From Nymphaea colorata (taxonomy: Eukaryota > Streptophyta > Magnoliopsida > Nymphaeales > Nymphaeaceae): a stretch of DNA of 64,000 nucleotides. Positions 35,476 through 48,200 of this stretch are shown piece by piece (the stretch's first letter is position 1; each line of letters starts with the position of its first letter). The translations under genes were made by a program, and so were the position numbers. The DNA is taken from positions 9,084,334-9,148,333 of the forward strand of contig NC_045147.1 of NCBI RefSeq assembly GCF_008831285.2, in the 5' to 3' direction. A model generated the notes under the pieces. The model searched no databases. It was not told the origin of the DNA and saw only the letters and a list, made by a program, of their open reading frames with translations.

Positions 35476-36800
35476 TCCATCCCCACCCCCTCTACGCACC
35501 TCTCCCTCTCTCCCCCTCCCTGCATCCCCAACCACTCTACGCACCTCTCTTATTTCTCTCTCTTGTATTTCCTTCCATGGACCTCCTCTTCACATTTTAA
35601 TTATTATGTACCTTTGTTAAATATTGTAATAAATAATTAAATATGATTTTTTTCATTTATATTATTTATTTGAACAAAAACTGACAATGAGTATTGAGGG
35701 TGTTATTGTAAACATAAATAAATATTTTCCCTTCCTTTCCTTTATACAACTAAACAAATATGACCAATTCGAGTGGTGGCGCTATACATCATTCTATCTG
35801 GGGATTTCATAATGGATATTTTGGAGTAAAATCAGACTTTACATACTCGAGTTCATGCATAGAAATAACTAGATAAAGCACTTACCGGTTCCTACCATGA
35901 TTCACAATGAGGATAACGAAGACGGGAAATTTCCTCAGCCAATGGCCACCGTCGATAAGCACAGGCGTAGAATGTTGAATGTGAGCAAGGATGATGGATC
36001 CTCAGAAATTTTCCAACACACTAAAACCGCTCTCATCATGCAGTATAAATACAAATCAAGAGTCACGTTGAATGGGTGCGAAGACTAAGTTGCAAGTTGA
36101 AGAGGTGCTGAAACGAAGGCTCACAGCTGTTAGACTACTCTTCAATGCATGTTCTCCAACATTCTCTTACTTGACCCAAGTGACAAGCAACCGATATATT
36201 TTTGGTACATAAGTTGTCATGCAATACTCTTAACATAATGAGTACACTTAATGCACAACCAACAAGCACGCAAGAGTCATGCCCTTTCTATCTCCTTACG
36301 TTCCAATGTTGTTTTAATGTCTATATGCTTGCTTGATAGATGTATGAAACAAAAACATAAAGTCCATGAATTGGTTCTCATACTCAACTAACCGATCAAA
36401 AAATAGCCCAAATAGATCAGATAATATTCAAAACTGCAGGTTAAATTATATCATAATTTTAAAACTGCACTGACCCAGTCCAGCAACCCAATGACCCGGT
36501 CTGTTAAAAACCTGAACCGGTTAGAAAACTGACTCGGTTTTGGAGGCACTGTATCAGTTCTGAAGTAGCAGAATAGAACTGTTCCATTCTGGATGTCCAG
36601 GATACACTGAACGTACAGAACAGACGTTCTGAAATATGAACAGAAAACTGTTTTTCTTGGATCAATACCATAGATCCAGATTTGTAATTCAGATCTTCTT
36701 TGATTCAAAACTTTATGAATCAATTATTGGGTTTGGATTTTAACTCAATAATCCAAATCTGATCTCCTTATGTCATCCTTTTCTCGAAAAGAACTCAGAA
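35476..36800. other. Intergenic DNA, no gene seen
   Basis: It holds a pyrimidine-rich stretch with CTCTACGCACCTCTC twice (35490-35550) and a region at 36470-36560 with CCGGT/ACCGG words typical of plant MITE arms. A 63-codon open frame at 35897-36088 has no recognisable domain. Words at 36040-36110 (caagagtcacgttga..., gcaagttgaagaggtgctgaa) resemble 37636-37690. Confidence 0.5.
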
Positions 36801-37640
36801 GGGAAGGTAGAGGGGGAAACGGTTGAGCTGCCCACCCACCGCCGGAAGGAGAATGTTACACAATCGGCGGCCATGGAATATCAGGCCTGAGAGGCTGAGC
36901 CCACGCCTCTGCACGTCTCCGGGGATTGAGAGGACCACCGCCGGCCATGGCGAAGGCCTTCCCCCTCCTCCCCACCTTTTTTTAGGGGAAACGGGCAGAA
37001 CTTCCTCCACTGTGATGGAGCAGAGGGAAAGAGTGGACATCATCCCCACCGCCGGTGAGGGGCCCCATGGTCCCGCCGGCGGCCGGTCTCCAAGGAGTGA
37101 GTGCCGCCCTCTCTGCTGTTCCCGGGATCGGCCATCGGCCCTCCCTCTCCCTCGTCTACTCACTGGCAGGCGAAGAAGACGCCGCACGCAGTCTCCACCC
37201 TTCTGTCGGCAAGGAAGACAGCAGAGAGGGCCATTGGCCCTCCCTCTCTCTTGTTCTGTCCAGGTGGCGACGCAAGAGTCGCACGGTGCCTGCCGGCCCT
37301 TCCGCCGACAGGGAGGACCCCGACGGTCCTCCTGTTCACGGCCGCAGGGAGGGCCCGATGCCCTCTCTCGCTCTCTCTTTTTCTGCAGCAGGCAGACGCA
37401 AATGTAGCAGACGGTGCCTGCACTGCCGCGGGTGAGCAAAAGCCCACCGTACTCTCCGTTTTGACAGGGAGGTGCCCGATAACCTCACTTCGCTCTCCCC
37501 TTTTCGCGGTCTCTATCACAACGGGCCAGGCCCCTGATGGGGTCTGTTCCGCCGGTGCTGCGATAGGGGAGAGAGACGCGGGTTTGCCTGGGCAGGCGTT
37601 TCCCGGCAGCAGCCGGGCGCACGCCCGTTAAATAGGAAAT
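36800..37640. other. GC-rich island with degenerate repeats
   Basis: This is about 840 bp of GC-rich DNA in an AT-rich setting. Long frames are open on both strands and in several phases, which is expected from the composition and is not evidence of a gene. A block built around 'ggcc.t.ggccctccctctc...' followed by 'g.cgacgca.a.g..gcacgg' is repeated about three times (near 37125, 37220 and 37345). The texture resembles the GC-rich leaders of the copia elements at 55.6-55.9 and 59.5-60.1 kb, but no PBS or LTR adjoins it. Confidence 0.5.
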
Positions 37641-38420
37641 CAATCAAGGGTCACCATGAGTCGCAAGTTGAGATGCTGAAGCTAATTTTCACAATGCACG
37701 TTGTTGACGTTGTTGGGGGTGGCCAAGCTAGTAGATAGATATGCTATGGCCTCAATTGTGAGATCAATCGGTCACGAGTCAAGTAAAAAGTAATGCACGT
37801 GGAATGTGCAGCGCGGTGGTGCAGTGACAAAGCGTATAAATGCATTAAGGTGAACAGTCCCTTTAAAAGTACAATTCCATCGTTGGGGAATCCAGTGAGT
37901 TTTCCACGAGTAGTGTTTGGATACACAAGGGGGTGCGCGTGGGTTAGGGGCAATTCCCCCAGTGAACGCATACGCTGCGTTTCACAACCGCGTAGAGTCA
38001 CGCGGGGGTGAGCAAGTGAATGCTCATCGTCGAGTAGTGTGATGGTCGGCCGCCTTACTTAATGACATATAGTCGTCAACTGGCTTCGGTTGGGAACTTC
38101 CTCCCAAGGGAAGTCTACCCCCACCCAAAGTTCGCTTGTATGCAGATAGGCACTTTGAGGAATGACAATGTTCTGACAAGACCTCATGGTCATAGCTTGC
38201 CGATGGTCGACAATGGGATAAACCTGGGTGATGGTATGCTGAGTGCTTAGCACTCCTCGTCTAGTCCACAGTCCCAAAGAAAAGATGAATGCTTCCGCTG
38301 GCTTAAGAGAGAGACGGCTGGCCAAAGGCTTTGGGGAACGCCTTCGGCGTCGTGCGGGCTGAAGAAATTCGGCCCTTGACAGCCAACTGCAGCTTAGCAA
38401 AATTAAAAGCACAAGAAGGC
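37640..38420. other. Balanced-GC non-coding block, possible organellar insertion
   Basis: About 780 bp with near-even base composition, no transposon motif and no credible frame lies between the GC-rich island and AT-rich DNA. The texture (short GC hairpin words, e.g. CGCCTTCGGCGTCGTGCGGG near 38340) reminds me of plant mitochondrial non-coding or group II intron sequence. That is an impression, not a match, and I could not assign a mitochondrial locus. Confidence 0.25.
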
Positions 38421-38989
38421 ATTGTAGGCTCAAGAAGGCATATCACACATATTTCTTACCCAATGTTGAGTTGGAAGTCATTTGAAGTTGTGTTGATCTA
38501 ATCAGACATTGTTTCTGACCCAATGTAGAGTTGAAGTCGTGTTGATCTGATCAGACGCCCTTTGAAGCTGTTATCGATGGTAGATGATAAAAGTGAAGTT
38601 CTGTTTTATATTAATAGGTCTGATGTCGTTTGATTTGATGAAGCCTGTCGTCATCTCCCTCGTTAGCTGAGCTATCTTCATTGGAAGTGGATGGTATTGA
38701 ACTGACATCCAGTTGCAAAAATCTTGTTCTGGTCTTCAAAATTCAGTTTCTTCTCTGTTATAAGTTATATAGCAATAGATTTGACAAGTCTTTCTTTTGG
38801 TGATGGCGCCAACTTGAATTGTATAATTCTGAAACGTTTTTCCCCTTAATTGTTAAGAAGTTGAATTGTGGTTGTCTGGTTGGCATTTGAAGATGAGACT
38901 TGACATGATCCTAGATTTCGTTACTGATATTAATCTTCCATTCTAGCAGCCGATTGGATATTTTTTGTAGTGTTGTTTCAATTTTTTCC

Positions 38990-39875
38990 TTTAACTGGTG
39001 GGCAGTATATATATATATATATATATATATTTCTGCGTTCCCTGAGGCGGAAGATAAGAATCGTGGGATTTATTCTAAGGTTGATGTTTCAGCCTACTAT
39101 AAAGCATTTGCAAACCCTTTCTATGGGTCTTCATTGAAGCTAAATGATTGCTATTATGAAAGATGGTCTCGTACATTCATGACGTGCCAATTCAAGAAGT
39201 AGGTAAATATGTCCCATGGAAAGAAGTTGATAGTGTAATTATGCCTTGGATTATGCACAACGGCCAGCTACACGTCGCTGACGGACTATACTATTATACA
39301 ATTGCCAAACATGGGAGTTTTTTCGTGAAACATACTTTCATGACATTACTTTCATGACAAGAATGTCAATAAGATTTTGCAGGTGGAAGAAGATATTTTC
39401 AGCTGCAACAAGGATAGAAAAGTGTTGCACAGTATTTTACTTCGGTCAAGTCAGCCTACGAAAGGCTGAACTCTCTACAGCCTCTGTGCAAGACTTGTAA
39501 AAAAACTCATCAAGGGAAAACTATGGTGGCTAAATTCTTATCAGGGTTATCTTCAAATGATGAGAAAACTATGGTGGCTAAATTCTTATCAGGGTTATAT
39601 GGTGGCTAAATTCTTATCAGGGTTATCTTCAAATTATGCAGTAGCTAAGGTGTAGATGCTTACTTGTGCCGAGATTCTTACTACTGCTGATATATACAAT
39701 CAGCTTAGCCACATTGCAGTCGCTCTACGTCAGACACCTAGTGATTCTTCTTCGTCAGCTTTAGTGGCCATGGAATTTTTTCCAAAACCACCAACTTTAT
39801 TATTTCTACAGCTAACTCGTTATGACTTGACCACTGGTTTGACTGGTTTCAACATTACATATGATAAATAAATAA
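38990..39875 (+). pseudogene. copia gag fragment
   Basis: Frames at 39030-39357 give KLNDCYYERWSRTFMTCQ and VGKYVPWKEVDSVIMPWIMHN, the copia gag N-terminus (LNG.NY..WSR......W....VI.WI.N). After frame changes, FQTIKAYERLNSLQ-like and FLSGLSSNYAVAKVQ words follow (the usual FL.GL...Y..V..Q), then ADIYNQLSHIAVAL. No PR, IN or RT follows, so this is an isolated, broken gag piece. A (TA)n tract lies at 39007-39031. Confidence 0.65.
39523..39626 (+). repeat. 28-bp motif in three copies
   Basis: ATGGTGGCTAAATTCTTATC plus AGGGTTAT begins at 39523, 39571 and 39599. The last two copies are directly adjacent. It looks like replication-slippage expansion inside the gag fragment. Confidence 0.9.
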
Positions 39876-39879
39876 GTAT

Positions 39880-40620
39880 ATGTATATATAATGTCTTATA
39901 ATTACCCCTTAAACCATATTGGTTATATGTATTTACATGCATATATATTTAATTACACGTAAATGAAATGTGCAAACCCTTACGAAGGCAGATAGATTTC
40001 ACAAATTGATCTACTATGCATATCTTAGTAAAAAGTTGATGGGCAGAACCCTGTCAAGTAAGCATGTGAGATCATAGCTACAAATGATATCCTCTCACTA
40101 TGGTCACATTAAAAAAAAAAAAAAAAAAACACTATTTTACACTTGAAAAATAAGCCAGTCATATAAAACTTGCAGATTCCACACCATAAAGTCAACTTTG
40201 CTCTCGAGCCCGTCTTTTAGAAACACGAGAAGAACACTTTCCTTTTTTACATTTTTGCATTTTGTTTTTAAGATTTTTTTTAATTTATCAAGATTTTCAG
40301 AATAAAAGAAATTTTGTCATATTATACCCGAAGAACCCATAAATGATACTTGTGACTATGCCTGGCACCCACAAAACATTCGCTGAGTGGCCTGCAACTA
40401 GGTTAGATATGCAAGACTCAAAAACTGAAATGTTTTTCCTGTTTATGTAAATATGGGGCCCGGTAGACTAAAACTATACTCTACAGAGCGAAGCAACTTG
40501 AGTACTGACATACATTGGTAAATCTCAGCCAATGAACCTAGCCCGGAGGCACTTGTCCATAAAAATCATCGTGGGAACACCAGGAAGTTGCATGCGCAAC
40601 AGCGCCAGGAACCAAACTTG
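39880..40620. other. Intergenic DNA, no gene seen
   Basis: This is AT-rich, with a run of about 20 A residues at 40110-40129 that could be the tail of an old retroposed sequence. No matching body was recognised. Confidence 0.5.
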
Positions 40621-40621
40621 A

Positions 40622-40866
40622 CCGTAATGGCTTCAGGCCGGCCCGATAAGAGTAGGGCACAGGTCAGCCCCACGCCCGAAACCCGAGCCTGATGCAAGCC
40701 GATTAAAATAAAATAATAATAAAATATATATTATTATTAAATAAAAATAAAAAAAATAAAAAAATTGTTAATCGGACCAAATCGAACCCCATCGGACTGA
40801 AAGCTTTTTCAGACCCGAGCCCAATCAGACCAGGTATCAGATACCCAGGCCCGTTGCCCAGGCTTA
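40622..40866. mobile_element. hAT-like MITE, left end degraded
   Basis: The right end, inverted, reads TAAGCCTGGGCAACGGGCC and matches the terminus of the intact MITE at 2691 (TAAGGGTGGGCACCGGGCC) at 16 of 19 positions. The arms are GC-rich and the centre (40710-40770) is almost pure A/T, the same architecture. The left terminus and the target-site duplication are not recognisable. Confidence 0.6.
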
Positions 40867-41214
40867 GTATAGTTAGACGAGCTTGCTTTCTCCCTCAAAA
40901 CTAGTAACTATCTTTAACAATTAGTTCATATGCTTCCCGTTTCCAGCACAACACTGTGAAAAGAATATGTTACATATACAAACCAGTACAACATAAAACT
41001 TAGATTTTCCGCTTCAAACAAAGAATGCACCCGCAATAACATAGTACAAAAGTCATGAAATATCCAACTTCTTATAGCTGAATCACTCTGCAGAGGAAAG
41101 CAAACCTCCAAGCTGGGAGTCCACTGCGGTTTTGATGACCAATCAAGAGATCACACTGAAAACTTCAATATCACCAAACTGATTCCCTCCTCCAACTCCA
41201 GTAAGTATAAAGGT
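40867..41214. other. 3' flank of the HESO1-like gene
   Basis: This is the expected 3' untranslated and downstream region of the minus-strand gene. I see no unambiguous polyadenylation signal. Confidence 0.4.
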
Positions 41215-42261
41215 TCACCTCTGCCCTGAAGCCTGATAGAAACTTGACTGATGAGGTACACGCGTGCCCAATATAGCAGCAACATCAGACGGAATGGCTG
41301 CAAATGCATTGTTTATTGTTGGTCTATGGCCACTAGATGCAGCTCGTGGTGCACCATCACAGTTGGCTGCAATAGCTGATTGCATGTTATGACCTGAGGA
41401 CACGCCACTACGAACTGAAGCATGCTGGAAATTGTAGGGACTAGGGTAGACAGCATCTTGTGGATGATGACCATCACGGCCTCTACCAGAACCCAAGCCA
41501 CTAGATACACCATGAGGATTTGGGGGAATAAATGCAGGTGGGAAAAAGTTAGCTGGTGCCAAACCACCCGACAGAGTTTGGTGATACCCATAGCCAGTAA
41601 GACCGCCAGCAGATAGATTATGACTGGATGGCCGTTCATTGCCAAGTGAGGCATGAGAATTGTGTTGATAAGGTGTCCGTTGATTTACACAAGGCAAGAA
41701 TCCCCTCTCAACAATGGCATGAGATAAGCTACCAGAATTGAGTGGCAATGCTGCATGTATATTACCATGAGCTGGGCCATGAAGCAAGCCCCTGGAAGGA
41801 ATAGTAACAGGAGCACAGAGCGTTTGACCCACTGGCTTATCATGGGATGGGCCATATTGCAAGCAATGGAGACTGGGGGAATTAGCAACGGAGGCATGGA
41901 GAAATTTACCCAGTGGTTTATGCAGACGGGATGCTTCAAATGACAAGCCACCAACTGGTAAAGTTTTATTATCGTCAGCCCCTTGGTAGCGCATCCTCTT
42001 TGATGAACCTTGAGGGGCCATTAAGAATGGTTCATCAACAGGAAACTTCTTCTTACCTCTTAATTGCCGTGTTGTGTCAACCTTGTAGTTTGGCAAAGCA
42101 AACCCAAAAAGGCAGACTTTGAGTTCCGTTACATCAATCTGGCCTTTCCTGAAAGCTGTAATGTTATCTAGTGTTGCCTTTATGCAGTTGTAGATCTTCT
42201 CAAACTGCAACTTCCCAACAGATCTGGCAACATTCTGAGATTGTTCAGTGAATTCCTCCAC
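41215..42261 (-). CDS. HESO1-like gene, terminal exon with low-complexity tail
   Basis: The exon is 348 codons plus stop, after ATCAG|GTGGAG. The first ~70 residues (VEEFTEQSQNVARSVGK... to LFGFALPNYKV) complete the conserved domain. The rest is a Gly/Ser/His/Pro-rich, probably disordered tail. A 27-residue unit is tandemly duplicated in it (41842-41922 and 41761-41841), starting HKPLGKFLHA and DKPVGQTLCA and ending near GPSH and GPAHG. This is also visible at DNA level. Confidence 0.9.
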   Translation of the reverse strand: MEEFTEQSQNVARSVGKLQFEKIYNCIKATLDNITAFRKGQIDVTELKVCLFGFALPNYKVDTTRQLRGKKKFPVDEPFLMAPQGSSKRMRYQGADDNKTLPVGGLSFEASRLHKPLGKFLHASVANSPSLHCLQYGPSHDKPVGQTLCAPVTIPSRGLLHGPAHGNIHAALPLNSGSLSHAIVERGFLPCVNQRTPYQHNSHASLGNERPSSHNLSAGGLTGYGYHQTLSGGLAPANFFPPAFIPPNPHGVSSGLGSGRGRDGHHPQDAVYPSPYNFQHASVRSGVSSGHNMQSAIAANCDGAPRAASSGHRPTINNAFAAIPSDVAAILGTRVPHQSSFYQASGQR

Positions 42262-45200
42262 CTGATGCACCCAAGGTTATAAACTTATAATCATTTAAGG
42301 CGATAAAAACAGAAACCATTTCCTTTTTTAATTGTAATAGTGTGAAGTTGAATTACATTCATGTTGTTCCTCTCAGAATCCGATGCTTTCAATATCCAAG
42401 ATCCTTCGTATGTACTGGCACAAAGACCAAGTGACCAAAGACTCTTTACCGCCCACAACTGCAAAGCAGAAAATGCAGACATGTTGTAAAGGAAATAAAT
42501 AACCGGACAATATGATGACCGGGATCTCTAAATAAGAGAAACAAGGACAAGCATATGTACTACCAAAACACATACCAAAACCACATCATGCTACCAAGAA
42601 TGTGAAAACAATAGGCTTCCGAGTTAAGAAACCTGCTTACAAGCATGTAACATATACTCCTAAGTTGTAAAGAACAGCAACAAGGACAAGTACTACATGC
42701 ACCAAAACATCAGCAGTATGAATGCTTCCAACCATGTAAAGACAATAAAACAGAAACCATAAAACTTTTCTCCATGTTTCAATCTTTCCAGAATAATTTT
42801 GGCATAAGGTTTCCTATAAGCTATGAACTCCAGTAGTATTATGAACAGCTTAAGCTGGTTTTACTAGCCAATACACATTATAAACGATTGTCACAAATAT
42901 TATTCTAGGGGTTGTAGCAGCAATCTAACACAAGTGGAATGACAATCAGGATAACTACAGATGTAAATACCATAAATTACTAGCCAATACTCAGAGCATA
43001 CATGGTCCAAAATCTAATCGCGAATTTCAGTTATTTTTGTTATCATTGATACAGGATGTCATAATATGTAACCCAGATGAGTCATGCCCCAGATATTGAC
43101 AAGCCAAAATAGCATGTCAAATTACCTTAATCAACAGTGTGACAAAAAGCGCAGCCAAGGATTCTTTATTGCTGCTGCCAAAGTGTTGAAACCGTTGAGC
43201 AGCTTCCATCAATGCCTTAATGTTAACACCATCTACATAAAATATAAATTGAATGACAATCATAACAATATTTAATTTATATCCATGTATTCAAGGAGGA
43301 AGATACATATGGCACCCACATTGCACTCTAGTTGAACACAATTAATTTTTTTCTTTTTAAAACAACAAACATTTGCTACCAATCAGTGGCTGTCGTAAAA
43401 CCGGTTGGGTACTTACCATTGAGCACACATGGATTTCCTTTTGAAGTTCAAGAACTTACATTTAATCACTGTATTGCACCACTATATAAGTAATTCCAGA
43501 TTAACTTTCATTTATTATACCAAGCCAAGGCAAGCAGAAACTCCTGTCAACAGTCAGCAATTTAAAGTTCCACAATTAATCCTAGCCGTTTGAAAACTTA
43601 GCAAGGACCAGGGCATGTACTCCCGCCAACATTTAGAAACAAAAGGCATATCATTGCCAGCTGAAAAGTCACTCCCTGCTGATCTTAGTCACTAATAAGC
43701 CATGCAAAAAAATTCTGCTCTAAATTAAGGTCCCAAGTTCAGCTTACAGTGGCTTCAATGCTTGCACGTACAGGTACATTTTCCAAAAACATCTTTGTCC
43801 ATGATAAACAAATAATGCAGCAACGTGCCCACAACCCATTAAGATAATAAACATATCCCATATGTAGACTGAGGAAGTATTCCTATATGAAAAAGCTACA
43901 ACCTCACCTTTTAATAAGTCAGAGAAAGGAGGAAAAATTGGTGGTGACCGAGTCTGCATCACAAGAAAAAAAACAACTCAGTGTTCAAATATTTTCTACA
44001 GAAAATACAAATAAAAGAACAGAGAGTTGCAAAGACAAAATGAAGCAGTAAAAAAAAAAAAAAAAAAACCCTATCTACAAACCCACCATGCATGATAAGA
44101 GCACAGCTGCAATACAATAAATAAGAAATAGAGAAAGAAAAGAAAACTTGGTAAAAATATTTGTAGAATTTTATTCTAAGATATGAAATTATGAAATAAG
44201 AAGAAGCACAGCAATCCCAAATAATTTTACAAACGAAGAAGAAAACTTGACCACAAAAAAGCAAGTTGCACAGTTTTTTGGCCATGTCAGTTAAAATTGT
44301 AGCCCTAACCCCTCATTTGCCATGTTCGCATTCGCATTCAGTTATCATTTTGTATGCAATTGAAGACGTAAAATCGAAAAAGCAAAGAACCAGTTTGCTT
44401 ACACAAGCAAGACATGTATCACAAAATTCACATGCATATTAGATGTGAGATAGTTACGAAAAAGAAAAGTAGCTCAGAATATCTTTTAAGTGCTTCCACA
44501 CTGCTATAGAAGAGCACAATGACCTTCAAGCCTGATTGACTAAATTATTGCCTCCAACCTAGAACCTGATGTTCTATATCTTTGAACTACATCTACAAAA
44601 CATCCCTACTTGTTAATCCCCAATATCCTCTACACCTTTCAGGCTCATCTGACCTCAGCAATCCTTTCTTGTCACCATGGTTAAGTAAGGAAGAACAAGA
44701 GTGAATCCAAAACTGGAAACATGAACAATTCCTACTTAATGTTCCATGTCAAGCACCTTTGGCAAAATCAGAAACCAGAACTAGCTGTAACAAATCTACA
44801 ATTCAATCCAATCTTGTCAATAACAAATGAAAGATATTAGATTCTTCAATCTTTATAGTTGCTACCTGGAAATGGAAAGCAACTAGTAGAGTAATTGACA
44901 AAGAGTTCAGAGTATGGTCTTTTGAGCTGTTGATTCCATGTGATTTTGCCCACGCTTTCATCTACAACCCACTAAAGGATATCAATAACCATATGCATAG
45001 AAAAGATATCTAGCATGTAATAATGTGCATGCCCGTAATGAGGTTCAAAAATTAATAACACAGACATGTGAATCTTCGACACAAATCTCCAAAAGACCTG
45101 CAAGCATAGGTCTGCATAAGGTAAACTCCTAACCACATGATAAGTACCCAATAGAGAAGTGCATAACAGTGAAGATGTACTACAAGAGTACAAGTTACAG

Positions 45201-48200
45201 AAATCAGCAATAAGCATCCATTGATCAACTTCCAATGTTTTAGGAAATACTTGTAATCGCTAGTGGAGTATATGTCACCTTCACTGTCAAGTCCTTATGT
45301 GCCATGTATATGGCTCATTAAAACCTCAGTGTGCTCATTAATTAAATTGTTGTGGAAGTTTAATCATACATTTATACTCATGCCACATTGGATGGAGGTA
45401 TTTATCAGATCAAAGCTAAATAGTCTTTGGAAAAACCAAAAATCAGTGGAAGTGCCATGACATCATGACATAAAAACATGTCTACATTCTATTAAGTTGT
45501 TCCTTCTCCTTCAGGTAATGCCTGCTTGGATAGACTCTGATCTTCGTTATCAAAAAAAGTACTATATGTAGAATAAAAATGGATCCTTCACCAGGATACG
45601 ACATCACATTGTAGTGCTAGGGGATCCCAAAAACTGATCCAGGTTAAAAGGAAAAAAAAAAGGATGAAGTGCTAGGAGAACCCAAAACTGGTTCACTATA
45701 AGAAAAAGGTCCTGCCTAAGTTCCTGTTGATGGAAGACATGCATACCAAATACATGGCCCTATGGAAGGGAAACTATCAAACCTCACAAGGAGGGGGGTA
45801 AGTGGAAAATTGTGCTTCCTGATCATAACTGACTTGCTCGTGATTTCTTTACCTTGGATCATCAACAGTACCTTCAGCATTCATCAAGCTGGATTTTGTC
45901 TTTCTCTCTTGCCTTCCTCTTCAAGAGAAGTAGGCACATTAACTAGAATAACCTTAGGATGAACATGTTTGACCACCTTTCCACAATTCTTACTGAAGCA
46001 TCTATACTCTTTGCATGTCAAAAGTTTCCTTCACTGCTTAGGGGTGGGCTTTTTGTTAGAGAGGGTGACAAGAGAGTCCAGAGTAGTTCCCTTTCTTGGG
46101 TCCACCCATGGGGTGGGAGCAGGTATCTGTTCATATGAACACCTCCTGGCAGACATCCATGGAATATATCAGTCCCACATGAGAGACAAGGTGAGAACTA
46201 TCTCCAACCAAAAAAATGAAGGAGATGCTTCGTCTGCATCCATGTTAGCCTCAAGATTGGTTAGGTTACATGAACAGGGTGTCCTTCTCAAGAGGATCAG
46301 CAGCTTCAAGGCCCAAATGGTCTTCTCAATTTAGCACCTGAAACTAATTTTGCTTACTGGTCGTATCCTTCGGCATGACCTTCTGAGCCCCATTTCGTTT
46401 AACTAATTACTTTGACCTACATCCATTCATTAGATGGGGGATAGATGACATCTGTCCTAACAAATGCTCGACATCTACCAGCAAAATGACCTAATGATCC
46501 ACAAGGACAATTCTTAATTCTTGACTCATACTCTATAGTCTGGGCTAGCACATACCCATCATCCACCTCAAGCTCTATTTCTCTAATGCAAGAAAAGTCC
46601 AATGGCACTTCAATTTCATGCAAATCCCAACATGTGAAAACCCTTGGTAAAGGGGTCAGCCTAGACTAACTTTGCTCCAATAATGTATGTGAGGTTTGTG
46701 AAAACCTTATCATCCCAAAGCTCTTAGAAGGTTAGGCATTCTAAGCCAGATTTTAAAAGGTTGGAAGCATCTACTTTTAACAGCTTCCCTGGAAGCCTCT
46801 GACTAGTAGGTGACAGCAACTTTCCATCTGTCTGGACTCATGATATATGAGATCTTGGAGTCAGACGAAGGCCCAATCAGAAATATCTGCTTCCCAACTA
46901 AAGTGAACCTCACATTAGGAAGTTTGGGCCACAAGCTTTTCAAAGAGTTGAAAATAAAGGCATAGTTGACGTCGAATTCACCTCAAGCAAGTCCTCCTAC
47001 AAATACAGCAAGTGCCATGAAATAAAAAATTGTTGTCAATTATCTAAGCTTGTCTGGCTATGAAAAGTCATTTTCTTCCATTAACTTCTTTAGGAATGAG
47101 TTAAGGGATAACGTTCTCCTTGGCCATTTGATACCCTTCAACCACTAATGCGCACAAAAAATAGCCTCCCACCTCGTTCACCACTGGAGTCTGGGCTGGG
47201 TTGGAAACATCCTCCTTAACCATCAGCATGTTGGGCAAGGATAGATCCCCTTTGCTCTGTAAAATGTGAGCCTGCATATATGAATAGATTCTTCTAGCTA
47301 TTGTCGACTCCCTTGCCTTGGAAAAGCCCCCAACTTAGCACCCGTTACCCAGAAGCATCTCCTGTTGGCAAAATCAGTCACACACTCCCCTCCCCCCTAC
47401 CCCCCGGGCAAAAGCTCGTCGGCCACATCTCCATTGACGGCACCATTATGTGGTTCACACGTGTAAGAGAACACATCATTAAATACGATCCAGATGGGCA
47501 GCCTGCGCCAGCAGGCAACAATCCAATACTAGCAACCGCATTTATGGTAGCCAGTGACCCCAGTTCATGGCAGGGGGGCATCCCTCTTCTTCGCTGTTGC
47601 AATCTGGGGATGCAAGTAGAAACCCTACAAACTAATCCCTGTTAAGCTTTTTCTAGATATGGTCTCCTAAATTGTCTAATAAGCTTAAATCTAAAGAAAA
47701 TTCTGTAAGCATCTAGAAACCAAATCAAGTTTGCTGACATGGATCTACTACAAAATCAATTAAACAAGACGTGCTTCAACCGATAAGTGAGTTCCTTTGG
47801 TGACTATGATCTTTAGATTACAGTTTAATCTCTAACAAAAACATTCATTTTTTTTAAATGAAACAGTTTATGCTTCATCTAACAACTCGATATTCTTAAC
47901 AGAACTCACTCATCTAAAGCAACAACAAAACGTTCAGGTTGGTGAAACAAATAGTGATGGTGAAAGTAATAAAATAGATATTAAGAAAAAGCATAAGGGG
48001 AATAAATTGATAAGAAATGACATACATCATGATCAAAACCTGACCTAGAAAGTAATAGATTCAAACATATTACCAGCACTTAACACATTTAGAAAGAACT
48101 AACAGATCAAGCTGAATCATAGAAGGTAAACATGCTGACAAGCCTAAAATTGGAGGAAAAGAAGAAGGGCACCAAAAGGTAGAAGGAAGCCAATGAAGAA

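Noticed and set aside
36795-37631. Several long overlapping frames on both strands (up to 214 codons)
   Set aside because: They lie in a GC-rich repetitive island where stops are rare in all phases. They are Arg/Pro/Ser-rich with no domain, and no single frame is favoured.
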